Below, piece after piece: positions 14,232 through 21,309 of a DNA stretch of 21,309 nt. Position numbers and translations under genes: made by a program. Origin of the DNA: Bacteroidales bacterium. Its GTDB lineage: Bacteria > Bacteroidota > Bacteroidia > Bacteroidales > Bacteroidaceae. Position 1 is the stretch's first letter; every line of letters starts with the position of its first letter. The notes beneath the pieces are model-generated. The model worked only from the letters and a program-made list of their open reading frames with translations. It was not told the DNA's origin and made no database searches. Where the stretch lies: the NCBI GenBank assembly GCA_004552195.1, contig SFPC01000032.1:1-21309 (forward strand). The letters run 5' to 3'.

Positions 14232-15440
14232 ATGAAGATTGTATTCGTCGCAAATTTCCATGCACCGCTCGACGGACTCCTGACAGGACGGTTCGTCTTC
14301 CTGGGTGAAATGTTGTGCCGGCGGGGACACGATGTGGAACTCGTCGTTTCCGATTTCTATCACGACACCAAAAGTCCGCGTGTGGTAGAAAGTGACAAAT
14401 ATGCGACCAAGATAACTGTTCTGCACGAGCCGGCATACCACCGAAACGTGTCCTTGCGCAGGCTCCATAGCCATTGGTCATTCGGATGGCGCGCAGCCCG
14501 TTATGTACGCAGCCTGCAGGGCGTAGACTGCATCTATTGCGGTATGCCCGCCCTTTCTTCCACCTATTATATGGTACGCATTGCCGATGAACGGAACATC
14601 CCGCTTATCGTGGATGTACAGGACCTCTGGCCCGAAACGTTTGAGTTGGCGTTGCCCCATCCGGCATTGAAGTTCCTGCTCGCACCCATGAGGTATATGG
14701 CGCGTTATGCATACCGCCACGCAGATTGTGTGATGGGGGTTTCCCATACCTATGTGCGCCGGGCGTTGTCAGAGAACAGAAAGCATGCCGAGGGGGTGGC
14801 GGTCTATTTGGGCAACAATGGAAAAGCATTTGAAGAGGGTAGAAGGCTGTATCACCTGGAGCGAACGCCCCATGAAATCGTATTGGCCTATATTGGAAGC
14901 ATGGGATTCAGTTACGACATAGCCCATGTGCTGGAAGCGCTGCAAAGGGTAGCCCAAAGAGGACGGGTCGAAAAAAACATCCGGTTTGTGTTGATGGGGG
15001 GCGGAGAGAAGGAAGAGCAATTGCGCCAGTTGGCAGCTGAAATATATCCCAACACCTTATTTCTGGGGAGAAAACCGTACAGGGAAATGGCCGGTTTGCT
15101 CAGTGACTGCGATATGGCAATCAATCCCATCGTGAAAAACTCACAAGGCAGCATCATTAATAAAGTGGGGGATTATGCTTTGGCAGGCTTGCCGGTGATC
15201 AACTCCCAAGATTGCCCCGAATACCGTGACTTGCTCGACCGATATGCGTGTGGCATCAATTGCCGCTGCGAGAACGTGGATGACATGGCGGAGGCCATAG
15301 AGCGTTTGGCCATGGATGACAGTCTTAGAAAAGAAATGGCCGCAAATGCAGCGCGGTTGGGAAAGGAAAAATTTGACAGGAACGTAACTTATCAACCCAT
15401 CATTGATACAATTGAGCGTTTGGTGAAAACGCACAAGTGA
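14232..15440 (+). CDS. Family 4 glycosyltransferase (GT-B), WbuB-like
   Basis: A 402-residue retaining glycosyltransferase. The N-terminal Rossmann domain starts MKIVFVANFHAPLDG, and PLIVDVQDLWPETFELAL is typical of the WbuB-like group. The C-terminal GT1/GT4 domain holds IVLAYIGSMGFSYDIAHVLE and the donor-binding region NKVGDYALAGLPVINS, where the usual EX7E start is replaced by Asp. Such enzymes often act right after a PglC/WcaJ-type enzyme, adding the second sugar to the undecaprenyl-diphosphate-sugar. The gene follows the phosphoglycosyl transferase by three bases, which supports that pairing. Substrates cannot be read from the sequence. Confidence 0.88.
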   Translation: MKIVFVANFHAPLDGLLTGRFVFLGEMLCRRGHDVELVVSDFYHDTKSPRVVESDKYATKITVLHEPAYHRNVSLRRLHSHWSFGWRAARYVRSLQGVDCIYCGMPALSSTYYMVRIADERNIPLIVDVQDLWPETFELALPHPALKFLLAPMRYMARYAYRHADCVMGVSHTYVRRALSENRKHAEGVAVYLGNNGKAFEEGRRLYHLERTPHEIVLAYIGSMGFSYDIAHVLEALQRVAQRGRVEKNIRFVLMGGGEKEEQLRQLAAEIYPNTLFLGRKPYREMAGLLSDCDMAINPIVKNSQGSIINKVGDYALAGLPVINSQDCPEYRDLLDRYACGINCRCENVDDMAEAIERLAMDDSLRKEMAANAARLGKEKFDRNVTYQPIIDTIERLVKTHK

Positions 15441-15449
15441 TTATTTGTT

Positions 15450-16091
15450 ATGAAAAAGATTATCATCGTAGGTGCTGGCGGCTTTGGCCGCGAACTCCTC
15501 CAGTGGATCAAGGATATCAACGCCCAGTCAAAGGATGGGGGCGTGTGGGAGATTGTTGGCTTCATTGACGATGACCTCCATGCCTTGGACGGCGTGGAAG
15601 TAGACTATCCCATTGTGGGTAGCATCCGGGAGTGGCAACCCAAGGACGATGAGGTATTCGCCCTGGCCATGGGTTCGCCCGCTGTGAAGCGCAAGGTCGT
15701 GGATTTGCTGAAGGCGCGCGGTGCCCAGTTTGCCACCGTGGTCCATCCCACAGCCCTGCTCAGTCCCTTTGCCCACTACGGCGAAGGACTCGTGATGTTC
15801 CCTTATTCCAAACTCTCCTGCAACACGACGGTGGGCGACTTTGTCACCCTGCTCAGTTCGCCCATCGGTCACGACAACGTGATTGGCGACTTCACCGTCA
15901 TCAGCGGCGGGTGCAACGTGTTGCGCAATGTGAAGATCGGCAAGGACGTTTTCTTGGCAGCCGGTGTCTGTGTGGCGCAGGACGTAGTGGTGGGCGATGG
16001 TGCCTACTTGGGTTTGGGCAGTGTGGTCGTGCGCGACGTGGCTCCCCACACCAAGGTGTTCGGCAATCCTGCCCGTGTCGTTCCCATGTAA
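15450..16091 (+). CDS. NeuD/PglD-like sugar O/N-acyltransferase
   Basis: A 213-residue protein of the NeuD/PglD family. The N-terminal Rossmann-like subdomain is MKKIIIVGAGGFGRELLQWI with EIVGFIDDD. The C-terminal left-handed beta-helix is made of hexapeptide repeats, from VVHPTALLSPFA to VVVGDGAYLGLGSVVVRDVA and GNPARVV. The catalytic His is probably in IGHDNVIGDF. PglD acetylates the 4-amino group of a UDP-amino sugar and NeuD acetylates sialic acid, both from acetyl-CoA. No aminotransferase or sialic acid gene is in view, so the acceptor is open. It is the last gene before a 180-bp repeat-bearing gap, after which a ligase and an acyl carrier protein begin. It could take an acyl group other than acetyl, but this is only a possibility. 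Confidence 0.88.
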   Translation: MKKIIIVGAGGFGRELLQWIKDINAQSKDGGVWEIVGFIDDDLHALDGVEVDYPIVGSIREWQPKDDEVFALAMGSPAVKRKVVDLLKARGAQFATVVHPTALLSPFAHYGEGLVMFPYSKLSCNTTVGDFVTLLSSPIGHDNVIGDFTVISGGCNVLRNVKIGKDVFLAAGVCVAQDVVVGDGAYLGLGSVVVRDVAPHTKVFGNPARVVPM

Positions 16092-16250
16092 CTGATTACG
16101 GATAGCTTTGAATATTATTGATTACGGATTTATCTGAGTCTTCTGATTTTCTCTCAGTTAAATCAGTCAAATCCGTAATCCTTCCCTCCGATTGCAGATG
16201 ACCCTGGCTTGACAGCTGTTTTCAGTCAAATCAGAATAATCCGTAATCCA
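16092..16250. repeat. Intergenic repeats built on ATTACGGAT / ATCCGTAAT
   Basis: GATTACGGAT occurs at 16094-16103 and 16130-16139, and its reverse complement at 16171-16180 and 16239-16248. The segment 16130-16147 pairs with 16163-16180 over most of 18 bases. TCAGTCAAATC is repeated directly at 16163-16173 and 16222-16232. The whole makes a hairpin-rich gap in an otherwise tightly packed operon. A TAGCTTTG box (16103-16110) fits the Bacteroidetes -7 consensus but lacks a -33 partner, so an internal promoter for the downstream genes is only possible. Confidence 0.65.
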
Positions 16251-16270
16251 ACAAAAAGCGCAAACAGCTT

Positions 16271-17800
16271 ATGCGAAGTAAAATAGCTGATAGCTTCTAC
16301 GCCCATGCGGCGCGGCATCCCGAAAAATGTGCCATCTGGTGTGATGGCCAGACACGTACCTATGGAGAAATGGCCCGCTTGGTGAGCCAGTATTCCCATC
16401 TCTTGCAGGCCCACGGCGTAAAGTATGCCGACCACATCGCCATCCCGATGAACAACAGCATAGAGTCGGTGGCCCTCTTCTTCTCAGCTGCTGACCTGGG
16501 GCTCTGCTTGGTGCCGCTCAATCCCACCCTGCCTTTCGAGGCTATGGTCACGGCCATTGAGGCCAGCGACATCCGCCACCTCATTGCGCGCAAGTCCTTC
16601 CTGAAGGAGTGCCAAAAGCATGGAGGACTTCCCCTCAAGGGCATGACCCTCTGCCTCAATGCAGAGTTCGAAGTCGCTGTCCCCTTTGCAGAAATAGAAA
16701 AGATGCCGACGTATCGGCCCGAGTCGGCAGACCTCCGCGGCGACGAGTCCTTTATACTCACCATGACCTCCGGCTCTACGGGAGCACCCAAGCCCATCGA
16801 CATCAGTCAGCAGAACAAGGTAGACCGCGTGTACGCCCACGTGCGGGAGTACGGGATTACGGCCGATGACCGCGTGCTGGCCGCCACGCCCCTCTACCAT
16901 TCTTTGGCAGAGCGCCTCGTCATTCTCCCCCTGATGATTGGTGCCACGGCCATTCTTCTGCCCCGCTTCACCCCGCGCCTGTGGTTGGAGTGCGCCCGAC
17001 AGCAAGCCGCCACCTTCACCATTGCTGTTTCAGCCCAGCTTGCCCAGATACTTCCGTTGCTCGAAAGCGATGAGACTGCACCCATCGACAGTTTCCGCGC
17101 CATCGTTTCCTCTTCCGCCCTGCTCGAACCCGCAGTGAAACGCCGCCTCATAGAGAGATTGAAGTGCGAGTTTCACGAGATGTACGGCACCTCGGAAGTC
17201 TCCACGGCCACGACCATCTGTTTCCAGAAAGCCCGCCACAAGGAGCAGTCCGTGGGACGGCCCTTCGAAGGAGTGAGGCTGCGCATTCTGGACGACCAGG
17301 GCAAGGACTGCCCCGTGGGTGAAATGGGGGAAATTGCCGTGGCTTCGGCCCTTACTTGCAAGGGCTATTATAAGCAGACCTCCCAGGTGATGCTGGCCAC
17401 CCAAGGCGCTTTCTTCCTCACGGGCGACCTCGGTCGCTTGGACGAGGACGGTTACCTCTACTTCATGGGGAGAAAGAAGGAACTCATCATCACGGGTGCA
17501 GTCAATGTATCGCCCTCCGACGTGGATGCCGTGGTAGCCAAGCTGCCCGGCGTGGCCGAGTGTGCCGCCTTCAGCTATCCCGATGCCCGTCTGGGCGAAG
17601 TGGTGGCACTGGCAGTAGTGAAGGAGCCCGAGGCTGGACTGACTGCGCGCCAAATCCAGCGCCACTGCGCCCACCACCTTGCAGACTTTCAACAACCGCA
17701 CCATATCTTCTTTGTCGATGCCCTGCCCAAGAACGCCATGGGCAAGTTGCAGCGCATGAAGATTATTGACGTAATACCGCAACACCATGGAAGAAATTAA
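16271..17800 (+). CDS. AMP-forming acyl/aryl ligase (ANL superfamily)
   Basis: A 509-residue adenylate-forming enzyme. Core motifs in order are the phosphate loop TMTSGSTGAPKP (~164-175), MYGTSE (304-309), LTGDLGRLDEDGYLYF (383-398), the hinge GRKKELIITGAVNVSPSDVD (400-419) and the C-terminal catalytic lysine Lys492 in NAMGKLQR. These enzymes activate a carboxylic acid with ATP to an acyl-adenylate and pass it to a thiol, either CoA or a carrier protein. The acyl carrier protein gene begins inside the last 14 bases of this gene, so the natural acceptor is probably that protein's phosphopantetheine arm. The acid cannot be read from the sequence. In a capsule locus the cassette may supply an acyl or amino-acyl decoration of a sugar. 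It starts after a 180-bp repeat-bearing gap. Confidence 0.88.
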   Translation: MRSKIADSFYAHAARHPEKCAIWCDGQTRTYGEMARLVSQYSHLLQAHGVKYADHIAIPMNNSIESVALFFSAADLGLCLVPLNPTLPFEAMVTAIEASDIRHLIARKSFLKECQKHGGLPLKGMTLCLNAEFEVAVPFAEIEKMPTYRPESADLRGDESFILTMTSGSTGAPKPIDISQQNKVDRVYAHVREYGITADDRVLAATPLYHSLAERLVILPLMIGATAILLPRFTPRLWLECARQQAATFTIAVSAQLAQILPLLESDETAPIDSFRAIVSSSALLEPAVKRRLIERLKCEFHEMYGTSEVSTATTICFQKARHKEQSVGRPFEGVRLRILDDQGKDCPVGEMGEIAVASALTCKGYYKQTSQVMLATQGAFFLTGDLGRLDEDGYLYFMGRKKELIITGAVNVSPSDVDAVVAKLPGVAECAAFSYPDARLGEVVALAVVKEPEAGLTARQIQRHCAHHLADFQQPHHIFFVDALPKNAMGKLQRMKIIDVIPQHHGRN

Positions 17801-18032
17801 AGAATTCATTGTAGACTACATCCAGCGCGAGTACACCCTTCCCGCCGACATGGACGTGATGGAACTGAACTATATCGAGTCGGGCTACATCGACTCGCTG
17901 GGCTTCGTGCAGTTCGTGGCCCTGATTGAAGAAGAGTTCGACATCGTCTTCTCTGATGAAGAGCTCGACAGCCCCGACATGAAAGTGGTGGGCAAGTTGG
18001 TGGCACTCATTGACCGCAAACGTAACGCATAA
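17787..18032 (+). CDS. Acyl carrier protein
   Basis: An 81-residue acidic four-helix carrier protein. The phosphopantetheine attachment site is Ser37 in GYIDSLGFVQFVALIEEEF, the DSL motif at the start of helix 2. It overlaps the ligase gene by 14 bases, so the two are almost certainly translated together and act as partners. The protein would hold an acyl group as a thioester and offer it to an acyltransferase, or to the oxidoreductase encoded six bases downstream. Housekeeping AcpP sits among fatty acid synthesis genes and has the longer motif around DSLD; this one has DSLG and is a dedicated pathway carrier. A D-alanine-type carrier (as DltC) is another possibility. Confidence 0.9.
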   Translation: MEEIKEFIVDYIQREYTLPADMDVMELNYIESGYIDSLGFVQFVALIEEEFDIVFSDEELDSPDMKVVGKLVALIDRKRNA

Positions 18033-18038
18033 CCGGCT

Positions 18039-19217
18039 ATGGCAACCGACCACATCAGCATAGGCATGGTGGGCGCAGGCCGCGCTTCCGAACTCCACCT
18101 GAATGCCCTGAAGCGCTTCTCGGAGTTCCCCGTACACCTCCGCCACATTGTGGCCCCGCGCACCGGGCAGGTCAATGCCATGAAGGAGCGCTTCGGTTTC
18201 GAAAAGGCATCCTCGGACTTTCAGGACTTGCTGCGCGACCCCGAAATCGATGTGATTGACATCTGCACGCCGCCTTACGTCCACGAAGAGATGATTGAGG
18301 CCGCCCTGGCCGCGGGGAAGCACGTCGTCTGCGAGAAACCCCTCACGGGCTACTTCGGCTTGCCCGGCGATGCAGAGCCCATCGGGGAAAAGGTGTCGAA
18401 GGCCGTGATGTTCCGCCACGTGGTCGAACGCATGGAGCGCCTGCAGCGCATTGTGGAGCAGTCGGACCGGCAGTTCATGTATGCCGAGAACTTCATCTAT
18501 GCCCCCGCCATCCTCAAGGCGGCGGAAATCATCCGCGCCAAGAAGAGCCGCATCCTCTTTGCCAAGGGCGAGGAGAGCTTGAAAGGCTCCAGTTCGCCGG
18601 TGGCGGGAGAGTGGAACCGCACGGGCGGCGGCACGTTCATCCGCACGGGTTCCCATCCCCTCAGTGCCATCCTCTGGCTGAAGCAGCAGGAGGCCCAGAC
18701 GTTGGGCAAGAGCATCCGCGTGAAATCGGTGCTGGCCGACATGACCCGCCTCACGCCTTCCCTTTCGGAATATGAGCACCGCCACATTGCCGCCCGTCCC
18801 CACGACGTGGAGGACATCGGCACCGTGATACTCGCCTTCAGCGACGGTTCGCGGGCGGTGGTGATGGCCAACGATACGCTCTTGGGCGGCAGCAAGAACT
18901 ATGTGCAGCTTTACTGCAACGATACGGCCATCAACTGCCGCCTGACCATGGCCGACATGATGGAAACCTATTTCCTCGACGAAGAAGGGCTGGACGAGGT
19001 GGAAATCTCCGAAATGCTCCCGCAGAAGACGGGCTGGAACAAGCCCTTCCTGCTCGACGATGTCATGCGTGGCTATACCGACGAGATGAAGGACTTCATG
19101 GAGTGTGCGCGCTACAACCGTCACCCCAAGTCGGACTTTCAGGTGGCGGCCGAAACTGTACGCATCATTTATGCGGCCTACCAGTCGGCAGAACAGGGTA
19201 GGGTAGTGGAACTTTAA
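18039..19217 (+). CDS. Gfo/Idh/MocA-family oxidoreductase
   Basis: A 392-residue NAD(P)-dependent oxidoreductase. The N-terminal Rossmann fold starts ISIGMVGAGRASELHLNAL. CTPPYVHEEMIEAALAAGKH leads to the conserved VVCEKPL, with catalytic Lys100. The C-terminal alpha/beta domain carries GGGTFIRTGSHPLSAILWL, where the His is kept but the Asp usual before it in sugar dehydrogenases is replaced. An unusual stretch after EKPLT (YFGLPGDAEPIGEKVSKAVM) is longer than in typical members. Family members oxidise or reduce sugars, sugar nucleotides and other polyols. Here it may make a keto-sugar donor or act on the group supplied by the ligase/carrier pair directly upstream (6-base gap). The substrate is unknown. 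Confidence 0.88.
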   Translation: MATDHISIGMVGAGRASELHLNALKRFSEFPVHLRHIVAPRTGQVNAMKERFGFEKASSDFQDLLRDPEIDVIDICTPPYVHEEMIEAALAAGKHVVCEKPLTGYFGLPGDAEPIGEKVSKAVMFRHVVERMERLQRIVEQSDRQFMYAENFIYAPAILKAAEIIRAKKSRILFAKGEESLKGSSSPVAGEWNRTGGGTFIRTGSHPLSAILWLKQQEAQTLGKSIRVKSVLADMTRLTPSLSEYEHRHIAARPHDVEDIGTVILAFSDGSRAVVMANDTLLGGSKNYVQLYCNDTAINCRLTMADMMETYFLDEEGLDEVEISEMLPQKTGWNKPFLLDDVMRGYTDEMKDFMECARYNRHPKSDFQVAAETVRIIYAAYQSAEQGRVVEL

Positions 19218-19230
19218 TCCATAGCAAATC

Positions 19231-20109
19231 ATGGAAAAACCCTTATTCTCTGTTGTAGTACCCTTATACAACAAGGAGCAGAGTGTGCGGAAAACCTTAG
19301 AGGGTATTCTGGCACAGCGCTATTGCCATTTTGAGATTGTGGTGGTAGACGATGGAAGCACAGACAACAGTGTGGAGGTGGTGCAGTCGTTGCATTCCAA
19401 TCAAATACGCATCGTCCGCAAGGAGAATGGCGGAGTTGCCTCAGCACGAAACCGTGGCATAGAGGAGGCAAAAGGAGATTGGATTGTATTCTTTGATGCT
19501 GACGATACCATGTATCCGAACGCGTTGGAGGAGTATGCGAAGATGATTGCAGACTATGCCGATGCGGAGGTGTTGGTTTCTTCTTATGATGTTTCGGTGA
19601 AACGGAATGTCTCGTCGCCGCAATACCATTACTGTGCGAGCTACTTTCGCGAAACCGTCAAGTATTATGCCCGCGGGAGTTTCTATTTTGCGTGTACGGG
19701 GGTTGTCTGTGCGAAAAAATCGTGCTTGCGCAGTTTGGGGGGCTTTAATGAAGTTTATACCCACGGTGAGGATATAGACATGTGGTACAGGCTGGTGTCT
19801 CGCTTCGTGACGGTAAAGAGCGATGTGGTCACAGCCATGTATCAGTTAAGTGCCCCAAACAGAGTGAGCCATCGGAAAGATAGATCAGAATCGAAACACT
19901 CCCCCCTTGCCGTCATCAGACCCAGAAACACCTATTATGACTTCTACGAGAAGATTTGGGTGGGACTGAATGTCGTGCACGCAGCCTTCCCGAAAGGATG
20001 GAAAAGCAATCCTGGAATGCATGCCAAAAGGTTGCTGAAGTACGCTGATTGGGCCTTCATCTACGGGCTCTATTTGGTGAAGTACCGCCTATTGAAAAGT
20101 AAATTCTAA
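19231..20109 (+). CDS. Family 2 glycosyltransferase
   Basis: A 292-residue GT2 enzyme: LFSVVVPLYNKEQSVRKTLE at the N-terminus, nucleotide-binding Asp40-Asp41 in IVVVDDGSTDNS, the acceptor-proximal NGGVASARNRGIEEAKGDW, DxD in VFFDADDTMYP (Asp89, Asp91) and an acidic pair in YTHGEDIDMWYRL that positions the catalytic base. It would add a sugar to the lipid-linked repeat unit in the cytoplasm. It follows the oxidoreductase by 13 bases and precedes a GT4 by three. This gene keeps the full catalytic set and closely fits the family. Sugar donor and acceptor are not predictable. Confidence 0.9.
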   Translation: MEKPLFSVVVPLYNKEQSVRKTLEGILAQRYCHFEIVVVDDGSTDNSVEVVQSLHSNQIRIVRKENGGVASARNRGIEEAKGDWIVFFDADDTMYPNALEEYAKMIADYADAEVLVSSYDVSVKRNVSSPQYHYCASYFRETVKYYARGSFYFACTGVVCAKKSCLRSLGGFNEVYTHGEDIDMWYRLVSRFVTVKSDVVTAMYQLSAPNRVSHRKDRSESKHSPLAVIRPRNTYYDFYEKIWVGLNVVHAAFPKGWKSNPGMHAKRLLKYADWAFIYGLYLVKYRLLKSKF

Positions 20110-20112
20110 GCT

Positions 20113-21240
20113 GTGGCAGTCAGGCTATTGACGTTCGGGTTGAGTGGCGTCACCTTCGGTGGCATAGAGGCATTTGTGGTGTCGTTCCGTAGGCATCTGC
20201 AAGAAGCCTGTGTGTTTGATTTCGTTCTCTTGGAAAACAATACCATCCAAGCTTATACGGAAGATGACGCCCGTGGCCGCGTGTTTCAGATTGCGCCGTA
20301 CTGGAGCCATCCGTTCTCCTATATAAGGGACATCGTACGCTTGTTCAAAGCGCAACGCGATGCCGCCGATGCGGTCTATTGCAATGTGTTCAACACCCTC
20401 CACATCTGGCCAGTGCTGATTGCCCGCTTGATGGGATTGAAGGTGATTGTGCATGCGCACAACAACCGGATCCCCTCCCGGAATGTGCTGTACAGGATGG
20501 GATGCCTTATCGGAAAGCAACTGCTTCGCCGGTGCGAGTGCCTCAGACTGTCCAATTCAGACGACTCGACTGCGTTTATCTTCGGTAGGGACCGGATAGG
20601 GAAGACGCATGTCATTTATAACGCGATTGACATCGAGCAGTTCCGGTACAACGCTCCGGTGCGCGAGCAAATCCGAAAAGAATGGGGCGTAGGGGACAAA
20701 GTCGTGGTAGGTTTTTCCGGCAGACTTCTGGAACAGAAGAATCCCCTCTTTGCCGTGCGGGTGTTTGAGCAGTTCCACAGAATGCACCCCGAGAGTGTCC
20801 TGGTGATGGCGGGCGAAGGAACGATGAGAACCGAGGTGGAAGCATGGATAGAAAAGAACGGTTTGAAGACCTGCGTCCTGCTCACCGGGAAAAGTGGACA
20901 AATGGGCCGGCTCTATCAAGGCATGGACTTGTTCTTGTTGCCTTCCCTCTTCGAAGGGTTGGGCATCGTGCTCATCGAAGCACAGTGTGCCGGCCTTCCC
21001 TGCCTGACGACAGCCGATACCATACCGGACCTGGTGGATGCGACGGAACTTATTGAAAGGGAACCGCTTTCCTCTACTCCCCGGCAGTGGGCAAAGCACT
21101 TAGAAAAGTTGTTACAGAAACGATATAAAGGGCGCGCGGCTTACAGCAACGAAATTGCAGCTTCACGCTTCAATGTGCGGACAGAAGCGCACCGCTTTGC
21201 CCGGCTTGTAGAGCAATATATCCATGAACCTGCTGACTGA
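20113..21240 (+). CDS. Family 4 glycosyltransferase (GT-B)
   Basis: A 375-residue retaining glycosyltransferase. The N-terminal acceptor domain begins RLLTFGLSGVTFGGIEAFV, with the glycine-rich turn common in GT4 capsule enzymes. The C-terminal domain has VVVGFSGRLLEQKNPLFAVR and the donor-binding EX7E motif in LPSLFEGLGIVLIEAQCAG. The start is GTG 20113, three bases after the previous stop; no in-frame ATG lies near enough to be a better start. It overlaps the next gene by 17 bases. It would transfer a nucleotide-activated sugar to the growing repeat unit. It is a complete enzyme, and the donor cannot be read. Confidence 0.9.
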   Translation: MAVRLLTFGLSGVTFGGIEAFVVSFRRHLQEACVFDFVLLENNTIQAYTEDDARGRVFQIAPYWSHPFSYIRDIVRLFKAQRDAADAVYCNVFNTLHIWPVLIARLMGLKVIVHAHNNRIPSRNVLYRMGCLIGKQLLRRCECLRLSNSDDSTAFIFGRDRIGKTHVIYNAIDIEQFRYNAPVREQIRKEWGVGDKVVVGFSGRLLEQKNPLFAVRVFEQFHRMHPESVLVMAGEGTMRTEVEAWIEKNGLKTCVLLTGKSGQMGRLYQGMDLFLLPSLFEGLGIVLIEAQCAGLPCLTTADTIPDLVDATELIEREPLSSTPRQWAKHLEKLLQKRYKGRAAYSNEIAASRFNVRTEAHRFARLVEQYIHEPAD

Positions 21241-21309
21241 CGTCAATCTGAAAGTGTCGCTTCATGAGAGCAAGGGTTACGCCATTTTCCTTTCCCTGCT
21301 CCCCGTGCT
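21224..21309 (+). CDS. 5' end of a further capsule gene (runs off the window)
   Basis: From ATG 21224, inside the end of the GT4 gene, a frame stays open to the right edge: MNLLTDVNLKVSLHES, then KGYAIFLSLLPVL. The last residues are hydrophobic, as expected for a membrane protein. In this position a Wzy-type polymerase would be a natural guess, since none is seen elsewhere in the window, but 28 residues are too few to assign a family. Confidence 0.45.
   Translation, partial: MNLLTDVNLKVSLHESKGYAIFLSLLPV

Noticed and set aside
16209..16245. TTGACA followed by AATAAT as a sigma-70 promoter before the ligase gene
   Set aside because: The spacing is poor, and Bacteroidetes primary promoters use the TTTG/TAnnTTTG form instead.
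17763..19274. Minus-strand open frame of about 500 codons opposite the carrier protein and oxidoreductase genes
   Set aside because: It lies antisense to a carrier protein and an oxidoreductase with clear motifs, and its translation shows no family features.

Overview
The window looks like a chromosomal accessory region of a Bacteroidales bacterium, most likely Prevotella/Bacteroides-like. The reasons are promoter-like boxes of the Bacteroidetes form TAnnTTTG (871-878, 3521-3528, 4892-4899), a UpxY/NusG-type capsule antiterminator followed by Wza- and Wzc-like export genes, a Bacteroidetes-type tyrosine recombinase, and toxin-antitoxin families common in that order. The exact genus cannot be fixed from the sequence alone.

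Layout. (1) 1-4160 is a worn accessory zone. It holds the C-terminal part of an AraC-family regulator, a frameshifted 3' gene remnant, a toxin-antitoxin pair whose toxin gene is frameshifted while the XRE antitoxin is intact, a strong intrinsic terminator, and directly after it a deletion-shrunken group IIC intron (1845-2283). An intact tyrosine recombinase follows on the minus strand (2307-3332). A second toxin-antitoxin pair comes next: its small antitoxin is intact, but its PIN-domain toxin carries two frameshifts and a nonsense codon. (2) 4160-5305 is non-coding: a terminator, a nested 115-bp inverted repeat, GAAGGGTT-type repeats in both orientations with two 14-bp perfect inverted arms, a promoter-like box and a long leader. 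(3) From 5306 to the right edge every gene is on the plus strand and belongs to a capsule/exopolysaccharide locus. The order is upxY, a 65-bp x4 tandem repeat, a Wza-like export lipoprotein, a Wzc-like tyrosine kinase/co-polymerase, a Wzx-like flippase, a TupA-like ATP-grasp protein, two glycosyltransferases, a PglC-like initiating phosphoglycosyl transferase, a GT4, a NeuD/PglD-like acyltransferase, a 180-bp repeat-bearing gap, an AMP-forming ligase, an acyl carrier protein, a Gfo/Idh/MocA oxidoreductase, a GT2, a GT4, and the start of a further gene that leaves the window.

How it fits together. UpxY-type proteins are known to let RNA polymerase read through their own capsule operon. The PglC-like enzyme would load the first sugar phosphate on undecaprenyl phosphate. 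The glycosyltransferases would extend the unit, the NeuD-like enzyme and possibly the ligase/ACP/oxidoreductase cassette would decorate it, Wzx would flip it, and Wzc/Wza would control chain length and export. No sugar-nucleotide biosynthesis gene, aminotransferase or identified polymerase is visible, so the locus very likely continues to the right.

The most interesting points are: the ligase-ACP-Gfo/Idh cassette inside a capsule operon; the 65-bp array that begins inside the last codons of upxY and puts a stop codon in all three frames; two unrelated toxin-antitoxin modules that have both lost the toxin but kept the antitoxin; a terminator-linked group IIC intron whose deletion junction can be read; and inverted-repeat structures between the recombinase and the capsule operon.
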